From assembly GCF_002236105.1 (NCBI RefSeq), contig NZ_NIWU01000006.1, forward strand, positions 62,001 to 126,000: DNA of 64,000 bases, read 5' to 3'. Positions 8,735 to 16,923 of this stretch are shown here, one piece after another; position 1 is the stretch's first letter, and the number at the start of each line of letters is the position of its first letter. Origin of the DNA: Pseudomonas umsongensis. GTDB taxonomy: Bacteria > Pseudomonadota > Gammaproteobacteria > Pseudomonadales > Pseudomonadaceae. Under the pieces are notes generated by a model. The model did no database searches and was not told where the DNA came from. It worked only from the letters and a program-made list of their open reading frames with translations. A program made the position numbers and the translations under genes.

Positions 8735-9450
8735 GGCAGGCGGTTGCGCAAGGCGGCAACCACGTTGAAGGTTTGGTCGCTCACCCGGTGGTTCGGGTCC
8801 GTGAGTGTCAGGTTCAGGCGTACGCTACGGATGCGCGCCGGGTCCGACGGGTTGCTGCTGTAACTGGACACCGCCGAATCGGCAGCCGAGCTGGCGAGGC
8901 CGAAGCTCACGTCGAAGGCACTGACGTTATCCACCAGCACTTGCTGGAGCGGTTTCGGCGTCTCCCTACCGGCACCCAACGTCAGCTGACCGTTCTTCAA
9001 GCTGTAGATCAATCGCCGGATAGGAAATGCCAGTTGCCCCGTGGCAGGTGTGCGCAGGTCGGAGTAAGCCGTCGCACTGCTTCGACAATCGGAAACCACC
9101 GTCCAGGCCGGGGTCCCGCCATTGCTGCCGACATCCGCCGTGACCAGGATTAGCTTGAGACTGGCGTTGTCCCAACTGATCGGTTTTATCTGGCTGGCAG
9201 CGAAATCACCCTCTTTGCTGGCATCGGTGATCGTCCCCAGGCAGCCGAACATGCCGACCATGCGGATTTCCTGGATCATCTTGCTCAGCACAAAGCGCGC
9301 GTCCTCCTGCATGGCTGCGGCGGCATTCTGGCTGATGTAGGTGTTTTTTGCGGCGATGAACACCTGCACCACGCCCAGTACCACCACGAGGCTCAACGCC
9401 AGGGCAATCAGCAATTCGATCAGGCCGAACCCGCGATTGGAGCGGCTCAT
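8731..9450 (-). CDS. pilW: Minor pilin PilW
   Basis: A 239-residue protein with prepilin cleavage motif NRG/FGLIELLIALALSLVVVLG and +5 glutamate. The conserved FIAAKNTYISQNAAAAMQED stretch follows the helix, as in PilW. The rest is a beta-rich pilin domain with few motifs. I chose ATG 9450, which overlaps the pilV stop as ATGA; longer in-frame starts would run into pilV. It is part of the PilVWX-FimU priming subcomplex. Confidence 0.9.
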   Translation of the reverse strand: MSRSNRGFGLIELLIALALSLVVVLGVVQVFIAAKNTYISQNAAAAMQEDARFVLSKMIQEIRMVGMFGCLGTITDASKEGDFAASQIKPISWDNASLKLILVTADVGSNGGTPAWTVVSDCRSSATAYSDLRTPATGQLAFPIRRLIYSLKNGQLTLGAGRETPKPLQQVLVDNVSAFDVSFGLASSAADSAVSSYSSNPSDPARIRSVRLNLTLTDPNHRVSDQTFNVVAALRNRLP

Positions 9451-9896
9451 GGCGTGGTCACCGGGTCGGTGGTGGCGCGGCTTGTGAGGACGAAACTGCG
9501 CCTTGAGTTCGCGCTGTTGGCGGCCCGCGAGTCGTCCCAATTAATGGTGATGGTGTACACCCGCTGGCTCAGGGAGATGGTGCCGGTCGCCGTGGCACCA
9601 CCGAAATTGACGATGTTATGGGTGAAATCGTAGAGATCCTGGTCCCGGGCGACGTTGAGATTGCCTGAGGTCGGCGGTGTCACGGTGTAATCGGCGGCGG
9701 CATTGGCGCGAATGCGGTCCAGCATGTCGTAGGCGATAAAACTGGCCTGGCTGGTCATGCGCGCACTGTCAGTGTATTTCAGGGCATTCAATTGAACGGC
9801 GGCCGCGCCCAACAGCCCCACGCCCAGAATCAGCAACGCCACCAGCACTTCGATCAACGTCATGCCCTCCTGGGCACGCTTGCTCCATGGCCTCAT
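9447..9896 (-). CDS. pilV: Minor pilin PilV
   Basis: A 149-residue pilin with prepilin site QEG/MTLIEVLVALLILGVGLLG and the PilV-typical LNALKYTDSARMTSQASFIA, then MLDRIRANA. I chose ATG 9896 because it makes the same ATGA stop/start overlap with fimU as the other junctions in this operon; an ATG at 9935 would overlap fimU by 43 bases. It forms the minor pilin priming complex with PilW, PilX, FimU and PilE. Confidence 0.9.
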   Translation of the reverse strand: MRPWSKRAQEGMTLIEVLVALLILGVGLLGAAAVQLNALKYTDSARMTSQASFIAYDMLDRIRANAAADYTVTPPTSGNLNVARDQDLYDFTHNIVNFGGATATGTISLSQRVYTITINWDDSRAANSANSRRSFVLTSRATTDPVTTP

Positions 9897-10366
9897 CCGC
9901 AATTTCCACCCAATAGAATTCGTCCGTTCAAACACACATTCAGCATCCTGCTTTGCGTTCCGAGCACATAGCTGATCACCACTGCCGTGGAGGGTGACGA
10001 CAGCCCGCCCAAATTGTTGAAATCGATGGCCGACACTCCCGAGGTTAGCGTCAGAGTCGCACCGCTGCTGATCGGTGGAACAACCCGCAATACATTCGCC
10101 GGGGTGCCCGTACCGTCATAGACCGACAACTCCCCCGTCCACACGTCCCCACCCGCCGTAGGTCGTACCCGAATGGTCACGCCGCGATCGATGGCTTCGA
10201 GTCGGGCGAAGTTGAGGCCACGTTGCAGATCCCTGATCTCGGTGTCGGCCTTGGTGCTTTGCGACGAACGGATAAACGCCGGGACCACCAGGGTGATCAG
10301 GGCCAGGAAAATCGCCAACGCAACCAACAACTCGATCAACGTGAAACCTTTTGTACGATGATCCAT
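9893..10366 (-). CDS. fimU: Minor pilin FimU (GspH/FimT family)
   Basis: A 157-residue GspH/FimT-family pilin and first gene of the minus-strand operon. The N-terminus TKG/FTLIELLVALAIFLALI carries the prepilin peptidase site and +5 glutamate. The RDLQRGLNFARLEAIDRGV stretch is the GspH-type helix, and the protein ends with a cysteine pair (LNVCLNGRILLGGNCG). It should be FimU, which links the minor pilins to PilA, because it leads the pilV-pilW-pilX genes. Only 67 bases separate it from divergent fimT, so the promoters overlap. Confidence 0.85.
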   Translation of the reverse strand: MDHRTKGFTLIELLVALAIFLALITLVVPAFIRSSQSTKADTEIRDLQRGLNFARLEAIDRGVTIRVRPTAGGDVWTGELSVYDGTGTPANVLRVVPPISSGATLTLTSGVSAIDFNNLGGLSSPSTAVVISYVLGTQSRMLNVCLNGRILLGGNCG

Positions 10367-10433
10367 CGTTGCTCTCTACTGCCGTCGGCTATACCTGCTC
10401 CACGCGCTAGAACATTCCAGGGAGGAAAATCTC

Positions 10434-10946
10434 ATGCGTGAGCAAGGTTTCAGTCTGATTGAATTGCTTATGGGACTCGCGATTCTCGGGATTGTTCTGC
10501 AACTGGTCAGTCCGGCATTCGCTGCGCTGACAGAATCGAACCATCGCAAGGAAGCGGCCAAGTCACTGGTCAGCGGTCTGCGCAGTGCAAGGAGCGAAGC
10601 GGTATCGCGCGGTCAGGTCGTCGTCGTTCACGGCATAAATGATGACTGGAGCCAGGGCTGGCGAATCATTCTGGATGTCAGCGGCAAGGGGCACGACGAC
10701 CCTGGAAATCCGCTGCTGATAGAGCGTCGCAGCGGCATTGGCGTGGCTATTTTCGGCAACCAGTATGTCAGGACTGCCGTACGTTTCGGCCCAGGGGGTG
10801 AGCCGGTGTCCGGAGGTTTCCAAGCAGGGACATTGCATGTTTGCGCTGCACGCGAAGCGCAAAGCCAGCACCAGGTGGTGCTGGCCTCGAACGGTCGCAT
10901 CAGCCTGCGCAGTGAAAAAACCGCGCAGGCGTTATGCGCAACCTGA
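10434..10946 (+). CDS. fimT: FimT-like pilin (GspH family), transcribed away from the pilin operon
   Basis: A 170-residue pilin-like protein with cleavage motif EQG/FSLIELLMGLAILGIVL and +5 glutamate, the GspH helix (SLVSGLRSARSEAVSRGQ) and a C-terminal Cys pair (HVCAAREA ... QALCAT). A strong GGAGGAAAAT Shine-Dalgarno lies just upstream. FimT proteins are minor pilins, and in some species they bind DNA during natural transformation; whether this one does is not visible. The gene is alone on the plus strand, ends four bases from the ispH stop and shares a short promoter region with fimU. Confidence 0.82.
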   Translation: MREQGFSLIELLMGLAILGIVLQLVSPAFAALTESNHRKEAAKSLVSGLRSARSEAVSRGQVVVVHGINDDWSQGWRIILDVSGKGHDDPGNPLLIERRSGIGVAIFGNQYVRTAVRFGPGGEPVSGGFQAGTLHVCAAREAQSQHQVVLASNGRISLRSEKTAQALCAT

Positions 10947-10950
10947 AGGG

Positions 10951-11898
10951 TCAGAGCAGCGAACGGACCCGGAGTTCTTTTGGCATGGAGAACGTGATGT
11001 TCTCTTCACGCCCGGCCAACTCATCGGCACCGGTAGCACCCCAGGCCTGCAATTGCTGAATCACGCCGCGCACCAGGACTTCCGGAGCAGAAGCGCCAGC
11101 GGTGATACCGATCCGCTCGACACCGTCGAACCAACTCTTGTCGAGGTCCTCGGCACCGTCGATCAGGTACGCCGGGGTTGCCATGCGTTCTGCCAGTTCA
11201 CGCAGGCGATTGGAGTTGGAGCTGTTCGGGCTACCGACCACCAACACCACATCACATTCGTCGGCCAATTGCTTGACCGCGTCCTGGCGGTTTTGCGTGG
11301 CGTAGCAGATGTCGTCCTTGCGCGGGCCGCCAATGGCCGGGAACCGAGTACGCAGGGCGTCGATGACGCGACTGGTATCGTCCATGGACAAGGTCGTCTG
11401 GGTGACGAACGCCAGTTTATCCGGGTTGTTCACCTGGAGTTCGGCGACGTCCTTTTCGTCTTCGACCAGATAGATCGCCCCACCGTTGCTGCCATCGTAC
11501 TGGCCCATGGTGCCTTCGACTTCCGGGTGACCAGCGTGACCAATAAGGATGCATTCACGTCCATCGCGGCTGTAGCGGGCGACTTCGATATGCACCTTGG
11601 TGACCAGCGGACACGTGGCGTCGAACACTTTCAGGCCACGGCCGGCGGCTTCAGTACGTACGGCCTGGGACACGCCGTGGGCACTGAAGATGACGATCAC
11701 ATCGTCCGGCACCTGATCCAACTCTTCGACGAAGATCGCCCCGCGGTTACGCAGGTCTTCGACGACGAACTTGTTGTGAACCACTTCGTGGCGCACATAG
11801 ATCGGCGGCCCGAAAACCTCCAGGGCGCGATTGACGATTTCGATCGCCCGGTCCACGCCGGCGCAGAAGCCACGGGGGTTGGCGAGTTTGATTTGCAT
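10951..11898 (-). CDS. ispH: 4-hydroxy-3-methylbut-2-enyl diphosphate reductase IspH (LytB)
   Basis: Last enzyme of the MEP isoprenoid pathway, turning HMBPP into IPP and DMAPP with a [4Fe-4S] cluster. The 315-residue protein has the three cluster cysteines in their usual settings: PRGFCAGVDRA near residue 12, DATCPLVTKVH near 96 and DDICYATQNRQ near 197. The substrate residues HxxxE-type GHAGHPEVEGTMGQ and VVGSPNSSNSNRL are also present. In Pseudomonas ispH usually follows the fkpB-lspA-ileS-ribF genes, and all five are on the minus strand here, though a REP element lies between ispH and fkpB. Confidence 0.97.
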   Translation of the reverse strand: MQIKLANPRGFCAGVDRAIEIVNRALEVFGPPIYVRHEVVHNKFVVEDLRNRGAIFVEELDQVPDDVIVIFSAHGVSQAVRTEAAGRGLKVFDATCPLVTKVHIEVARYSRDGRECILIGHAGHPEVEGTMGQYDGSNGGAIYLVEDEKDVAELQVNNPDKLAFVTQTTLSMDDTSRVIDALRTRFPAIGGPRKDDICYATQNRQDAVKQLADECDVVLVVGSPNSSNSNRLRELAERMATPAYLIDGAEDLDKSWFDGVERIGITAGASAPEVLVRGVIQQLQAWGATGADELAGREENITFSMPKELRVRSLL

Positions 11899-11950
11899 GC
11901 TGTGCCTCGTGTCTTGTGCGCAAGAAAAAGCGAAAACTGTAGAAACCTAC

Positions 11951-12040
11951 TGTGGGAGCGAGCCTGCTCGCGAAAGCGGTGTGTCAGACGACATCAATGT
12001 TGAATGTCTGTCAGCCTTCGCGAGCAGGCTCGCTCCCACA
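11951..12040. repeat. REP-type inverted repeat (TGTGGGAGCGAGCCTGCTCGCGAA family)
   Basis: Arms of about 24 bases (TGTGGGAGCGAGCCTGCTCG and its complement CGAGCAGGCTCGCTCCCACA) flank a ~40-base centre containing ACATCAATGTTGAATG. It lies between ispH and fkpB. Similar centres (CATCAATGCTGAATG) occur in the copies at 29430 and 50665, so these are whole mobile-derived units, not chance palindromes. Confidence 0.88.
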
Positions 12041-12061
12041 TTTTTGACCGTGTTCGGTCAG

Positions 12062-12514
12062 TTACAGCGCTTTGACGGAAATGATTTCCACGTCAAAGGT
12101 CAGGGTCTTGCCCGCCAGTGGATGGTTGAAGTCGATGGTCACTTGCGTGTCATCGAACTCTTTGACCACACCCGGCAATTCAGTATTGGCCGCATCGTTG
12201 AAGATCACCAGCAAACCTGGCGACAGGTCCATGTCCTGGAACTGTGAGCGCGGGATGATCTGCACGTTTTGCGGGTTGGGCTGGCCGAACGCGTTTTCCG
12301 GCTCGATGCTCAGGGTACGCTTGTCGCCCGCCTTGAAACCGAACAACGCCACTTCGAAACCTGGCAACAGGTTGCCGTCACCGACCTTGAAGGTCGCCGG
12401 GGCCTTGTCGAAGGTGCTGTCCACCGTGTCGCCGTTCTCCAGGCGCAATGCGAAATGCAAGGTGACTTCCGTGTTCTGGCCGATGCGTTGCTCAGCCAAT
12501 ACCTGTTCAGTCAT
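12062..12514 (-). CDS. fkpB: FKBP-type peptidyl-prolyl isomerase FkpB (SlpA)
   Basis: A 150-residue SlpA/FkpB-type prolyl isomerase and chaperone. The FKBP half-site motifs are split by the inserted-flap (IF) domain typical of SlyD/SlpA: FALRLENGDTVDSTFD, then GDGNLLPGFEVALFG, then the flap (EPENAFGQPNPQNVQIIPRS), then DFNHPLAGKTLTFDVEI. There is no metal-binding His/Cys tail, which separates it from SlyD. It overlaps the end of lspA by 8 bases; the ileS-lspA-fkpB order is the usual one in gammaproteobacteria. Confidence 0.93.
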   Translation of the reverse strand: MTEQVLAEQRIGQNTEVTLHFALRLENGDTVDSTFDKAPATFKVGDGNLLPGFEVALFGFKAGDKRTLSIEPENAFGQPNPQNVQIIPRSQFQDMDLSPGLLVIFNDAANTELPGVVKEFDDTQVTIDFNHPLAGKTLTFDVEIISVKAL

Positions 12515-13019
12515 GAACGGTTTCTCCGGTCTTTTTACTTTTGAACATATCCAGTGCCAGCATTACAGCACCAACCGTGATTGCACTGTCGGCAAAGTTG
12601 AAAGCCGGGAAATACCAGCGATTCTGCCAATGCACCAGAATGAAATCGATCACATGGCCCAAGGCTATGCGGTCATACAAATTGCCCAGCGCGCCACCCA
12701 GCACCAACGCCAACGCGATGGCCACCCAGGTTTCGTTACGTCCCAGACGCTTTAGCCACACCACCAGCACGGCACTGACCACCATCGCGATCAGGGCAAA
12801 CAACCAGCGCTGCCAGCCGGAGCTGTCAGCCAGGAAGCTGAATGCCGCGCCGGTGTTGTAGGCCAGGGTCCAGCTGAAGTAATCGGGGATCACCACGATT
12901 TGCTGGTACATCTCCAACGAGCCTTCGAAGTAGAACTTACTGGCCTGGTCGATGACCAGGACCAGCAAACTCAACCAGAGCCAGCCCAGCCGCCCAAAAC
13001 GGCCAACGGCATTAGGCAT
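12507..13019 (-). CDS. lspA: Lipoprotein signal peptidase LspA
   Basis: A 170-residue inner-membrane aspartyl protease that removes signal peptides from diacylated prolipoproteins such as BamD above. It has four membrane helices and the family motifs DQASKFYFEGSL, YNTGAAFSFL, GNLYDRIALGHVIDFI and FNFADSAITVG. The last two carry the catalytic aspartates. The gene overlaps ileS upstream and fkpB downstream by 8 bases each. Confidence 0.96.
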   Translation of the reverse strand: MPNAVGRFGRLGWLWLSLLVLVIDQASKFYFEGSLEMYQQIVVIPDYFSWTLAYNTGAAFSFLADSSGWQRWLFALIAMVVSAVLVVWLKRLGRNETWVAIALALVLGGALGNLYDRIALGHVIDFILVHWQNRWYFPAFNFADSAITVGAVMLALDMFKSKKTGETVHD

Positions 13020-15843
13020 AGTGACGAACCTCGCCCGCGCCGCTGATGTTGTCGACGCAACGACCGCAGATTTCCGGATGCTCCGGGTTCACGCCGACGT
13101 CTTCACGGCAATGCCAGCAACGGGCGCACTTGGCGAAGGCCGACTTGACGATTTTCAGCTTCAAGCCGCTGACTTCGGTGACTACCGCGTCCGCTGGCGC
13201 CTGAACAAAAGGTGCAACGCTGGCGGTGGAGGTGATCAGGACGAAACGCAGTTCGTTGCTCAGCTTGGCCAGGTCGGCGCTCAGCGCGTCTTCGGCGAAC
13301 AGCGTCACTTCGGCTTGCAGGTTGCCACCGACGGCCTTGGCCGCGCGCTGGATTTCCATCTCTTTGTTGACCGCGACCTTCACTTCCATGATGCGGTCCC
13401 AGTAGGCGCGACCCAGCTCGAAGCCTTCCGGCAGTTCGCTCAGGCCTTCGTACCAGGTGTTGAGCATGACGGACTCGTTGCGCTCGCCCGGCAGGTATTG
13501 CCACAGCTCGTCGGCGGTAAACGCCAGGATCGGGGCGATCCAGCGCACCAGCGCTTCGGAGATGTGGAACAGCGCGGTCTGGCACGAACGACGGGCCTTG
13601 CTGTCGGCACCCGTGGTGTACTGGCGGTCCTTGATGATGTCCAGGTAGAAACCGCCCAGCTCCTGCACGCAGAAGTTGTGGATCTTCGAGTACACGTTCC
13701 AGAAGCGGTATTCACCGTAGTGCTCTTGCAGCTCACGTTGCAGCAGCAGGGTGCGATCCACGGCCCAACGGTCCAGTGCCAGCATTTCTTCGGCCGGCAG
13801 CAGGTCGGTGGCCGGGTTGAAGCCGGTCAGGTTCGAGAGCAGGAAACGCGCGGTGTTACGGATACGCCGGTAGGCGTCCGCACTGCGTTGCAGGATCTGC
13901 TCGGACACTGCCATTTCACCGGAGTAGTCGGTAGAAGCGACCCACAGGCGCATGATATCGGCACCCAGGGTGTCGTTGACCTTCTGCGGTGCAATGACGT
14001 TGCCCAACGACTTGGACATCTTGCGGCCGGACTCGTCAACGGTGAAACCGTGGGTCAGCAGCTCGCGATACGGCGCGTGGTTGTCGATGGCGCAACCGGT
14101 CAGCAGCGACGAATGGAACCAGCCGCGGTGCTGGTCCGAACCTTCCAGGTACAGGTCGGCGCGTGGACCGCTTTCGTGGCCCATCGGGTGCGAACCGCGC
14201 AGGACGTGCCAGTGGGTGGTACCCGAGTCGAACCAGACGTCGAGGGTGTCGCTGATCTTGTCGTACTGTGGCGCTTCATCGCCCAGCAGCTCGGCGGCGT
14301 CCAGCTTGAACCAGGCCTCGATGCCTTCGACTTCGACGCGCTTGGCAACTTCTTCCATCAATTCGACGGTGCGTGGGTGCAGTTCGCCGCTTTCCTTGTT
14401 CAGGAAGAACGGGATCGGCACACCCCAATTGCGCTGGCGGGAGATGCACCAGTCCGGACGGTTGGCAATCATCGAGTGCAGTCGCGCCTGGCCCCAGGCC
14501 GGTACGAACTGGGTTTCTTCAATGGCTTTGAGCGAGCGCTGGCGCAGGGTGTCGCCGGTGGTTGGCTGCTTGTCCATGCCGATGAACCACTGCGCGGTGG
14601 CACGGTAGATCAGCGGAGTCTTGTGGCGCCAGCAGTGCATGTAGCTATGTTCGATGATGGTCGTGTGCAGCAGCGCGCCCACTTCGGTCAGCTTGTCGAC
14701 GATGGCCGGGTTGGCCTTCCAGATGAACTGGCCGCCGAAGAATTCCAGCGAGGTCGCGTAGACGCCGTTGCTTTGTACCGGGTTGAGGATGTCATCGTTG
14801 ACCATGCCGTATTTCTTGCAGGTCACGAAGTCGTCCACACCGTAGGCCGGGGCAGAGTGAACCACGCCGGTGCCGGCGCCCAGTTCGACATAGTCAGCCA
14901 GGTAGACAGGCGACAGGCGATCGTAGAACGGGTGGCGGAAGTTGATCAGTTCCAGCGCTTTGCCCGAGGCAATCGCAATGACCGAACCTTCCAGGCTGTA
15001 GCGTGCCAGGCATGACTCGACCAGCTCTTCAGCCAACACCAGCAGTTTGTCGCCGACATCGACCAGGGCGTAGTTGAATTCAGGGTGGACGTTCAGCGCC
15101 TGGTTGGCCGGGATGGTCCACGGGGTGGTGGTCCAGATCACGATCGACGCGGGTTTGTCCAGCGAAGGCAGACCGAACGCGGCAGCCAGCTTGGCTTCAT
15201 CGGCAATCGGGAATGCGACGTCGATGGTCGAGGACTTCTTGTTCTCGTACTCGACTTCCGCCTCGGCCAGGGCCGAACCGCAATCGAAGCACCAGTTCAC
15301 AGGCTTGAGGCCCTTGAACACGAAACCGCCCTTGACGATTTCGGCGAGGGCACGGATTTCACCGGCCTCGTTCTTGAAATCCATGGTCTTGTACGGGTTG
15401 GCGAAGTCGCCCAGCACGCCTAGACGGATGAATTCGGATTTCTGCCCTTCGATCTGCTCGGTGGCGTAGGCACGGCACAGTTCGCGGGTCTTGTCCGCGC
15501 CCAGGTTCTTGCCGTGGGTCACTTCGACCTTGTGCTCGATCGGCAGGCCATGGCAGTCCCAACCCGGAACATAAGGCGCATCGAAGCCCGACAGGGTCTT
15601 CGAACGAATGATCATGTCCTTCAGAATCTTGTTCAGTGCGTGACCGATGTGAATCGTGCCGTTGGCGTATGGAGGACCGTCGTGCAGGACGAACTTCGGA
15701 CGATCCTTGCCAATCTCGCGCAACTTTCCGTACAGGCCAATGCTGTCCCAGCGCTGCAGAATCTGCGGTTCGCGCTGAGGCAGGCCGGCCTTCATTGGGA
15801 AGGCGGTGTCCGGAAGGTTTAGCGTGGCTTTATAGTCGGTCAT
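13012..15843 (-). CDS. ileS: Isoleucyl-tRNA synthetase IleS
   Basis: A 943-residue class I synthetase charging tRNA-Ile. The N-terminal Rossmann fold has the HIGH motif (NGTIHIGHALNKIL), the CP1 editing domain has TTTPWTIPANQALN, and the KMSKS loop reads GRKMSKSLGNVIAP. The C-terminal zinc finger (CARCWHC ... CGRCVDN) marks the bacterial eubacterial-type IleS. The start abuts the ribF stop (TAAATG) and the end overlaps lspA, so ribF-ileS-lspA-fkpB forms a tight operon. Confidence 0.98.
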   Translation of the reverse strand: MTDYKATLNLPDTAFPMKAGLPQREPQILQRWDSIGLYGKLREIGKDRPKFVLHDGPPYANGTIHIGHALNKILKDMIIRSKTLSGFDAPYVPGWDCHGLPIEHKVEVTHGKNLGADKTRELCRAYATEQIEGQKSEFIRLGVLGDFANPYKTMDFKNEAGEIRALAEIVKGGFVFKGLKPVNWCFDCGSALAEAEVEYENKKSSTIDVAFPIADEAKLAAAFGLPSLDKPASIVIWTTTPWTIPANQALNVHPEFNYALVDVGDKLLVLAEELVESCLARYSLEGSVIAIASGKALELINFRHPFYDRLSPVYLADYVELGAGTGVVHSAPAYGVDDFVTCKKYGMVNDDILNPVQSNGVYATSLEFFGGQFIWKANPAIVDKLTEVGALLHTTIIEHSYMHCWRHKTPLIYRATAQWFIGMDKQPTTGDTLRQRSLKAIEETQFVPAWGQARLHSMIANRPDWCISRQRNWGVPIPFFLNKESGELHPRTVELMEEVAKRVEVEGIEAWFKLDAAELLGDEAPQYDKISDTLDVWFDSGTTHWHVLRGSHPMGHESGPRADLYLEGSDQHRGWFHSSLLTGCAIDNHAPYRELLTHGFTVDESGRKMSKSLGNVIAPQKVNDTLGADIMRLWVASTDYSGEMAVSEQILQRSADAYRRIRNTARFLLSNLTGFNPATDLLPAEEMLALDRWAVDRTLLLQRELQEHYGEYRFWNVYSKIHNFCVQELGGFYLDIIKDRQYTTGADSKARRSCQTALFHISEALVRWIAPILAFTADELWQYLPGERNESVMLNTWYEGLSELPEGFELGRAYWDRIMEVKVAVNKEMEIQRAAKAVGGNLQAEVTLFAEDALSADLAKLSNELRFVLITSTASVAPFVQAPADAVVTEVSGLKLKIVKSAFAKCARCWHCREDVGVNPEHPEICGRCVDNISGAGEVRHYA

Positions 15844-16794
15844 TTAAGGCTCTTCATTAGCGATTGGCGCTAGGTGCGACAGGGCACGGGCGGCGGCGAC
15901 ATCCGCATTGATCGCCGTCTTAAGCGCCTCCAGAGAGGCGAAACGCTGCTCTTCACGCAGCTTTTGGTGGAAAACCACCGTCATACGCCGGTCATACAGA
16001 TCGCCGGCAAAATCTAAAAGATGTACTTCGAGGTGGGCTCTGCCATCTCCCTGGACCGTGGGTCGAACGCCGATATTGGCGACGCCAGGCCAGGTCTTGC
16101 CGTCCAGGTCGATACTGACCAGATAAACCCCGGTCAGCGGCACGCGACGACGCTTGAGCTGGATATTGGCGGTGGGCGTACCCAACTGCCGGGCCAGCTT
16201 CTGGCCATGCAACACGCGACCGGCGATCCGGTATGGACGGCCCAGTAAACGCTCCGCGAGGGCGAAATCAGCAGCGGCCAGCGCATTACGCACCTGGGTG
16301 CTGCTGACGCGAATGCCATCGAGCTCGACGGTTTGCGCCGCTTCGACGGTGAAACCCTGCATGACGCCAGCCTGTTGCAGGAAATCGAAATCCCCTGCCC
16401 GGTCACAGCCAAAACGGAAGTCGTCGCCGACTTCAAGGTGCTGCACGCCGAGACCGTCAACCAGGATGGTTTCGACGAACTCACTGGCGCTGAGCTTGCT
16501 CAGGCGCTGGTTGAATGCCAGGCACAGGACTCGGTCGACCCCTTCGGCAGCCAACAGCTGCAGCTTGTCACGCAGCCGGGCCAGACGCGCTGGCGCCGTG
16601 TCAGGGGCGAAGAATTCCCGGGGCTGCGGCTCGAAAATAACCACGCAGCTGGGCACGCCCAACTCGAGCGCACGCTCGCGCAGCCGCGCCAGGATAGCCT
16701 GGTGGCCACGGTGTACACCGTCAAAGTTGCCAATAGTGGCGACACAGCCCCGATGCTGGGGGCGCAGATTGTGGAGGCCTCGAACCAGCTGCAT
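15844..16794 (-). CDS. ribF: Bifunctional riboflavin kinase/FAD synthetase RibF
   Basis: A 316-residue enzyme converting riboflavin to FMN and FMN to FAD. The N-terminal adenylyltransferase domain begins MQLVRGLHNLRP and has the nucleotide motif IGNFDGVHRGHQAIL and the later SSTQVRNAL. The C-terminal kinase domain has QLGTPTANIQL and GVYLVSI. I chose ATG 16794 because the family begins there; in-frame ATGs at 16812 and further upstream add residues not found in relatives. No FMN riboswitch-like structure is evident in the 129 bases between murJ and ribF. Confidence 0.95.
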   Translation of the reverse strand: MQLVRGLHNLRPQHRGCVATIGNFDGVHRGHQAILARLRERALELGVPSCVVIFEPQPREFFAPDTAPARLARLRDKLQLLAAEGVDRVLCLAFNQRLSKLSASEFVETILVDGLGVQHLEVGDDFRFGCDRAGDFDFLQQAGVMQGFTVEAAQTVELDGIRVSSTQVRNALAAADFALAERLLGRPYRIAGRVLHGQKLARQLGTPTANIQLKRRRVPLTGVYLVSIDLDGKTWPGVANIGVRPTVQGDGRAHLEVHLLDFAGDLYDRRMTVVFHQKLREEQRFASLEALKTAINADVAAARALSHLAPIANEEP

Positions 16795-16923
16795 AACGCG
16801 CTTCTTGCTCATAAAGTGGTCGATTATAACCACACCCGGCGGCCGACGACAGGCAACACCGTATCCCAAAGTAATCGAGCCGACAAAAACGCCGACTCGC
16901 CCATGTTTATCGAGGCCCTGGCT

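Noticed and set aside
10738..12003. 421-codon frame opposite ispH and across the fimT end
   Set aside because: It crosses two real genes and is a codon shadow of ispH.
12952..15015. 687-codon open frame opposite ileS
   Set aside because: A shadow of the high-GC ileS gene; the Val/Gly/Gln-rich product resembles no protein and overlaps a clear essential gene.
16795..16923. FMN riboswitch before ribF
   Set aside because: Only 129 bases separate murJ from ribF and I cannot find the conserved RFN-element core.
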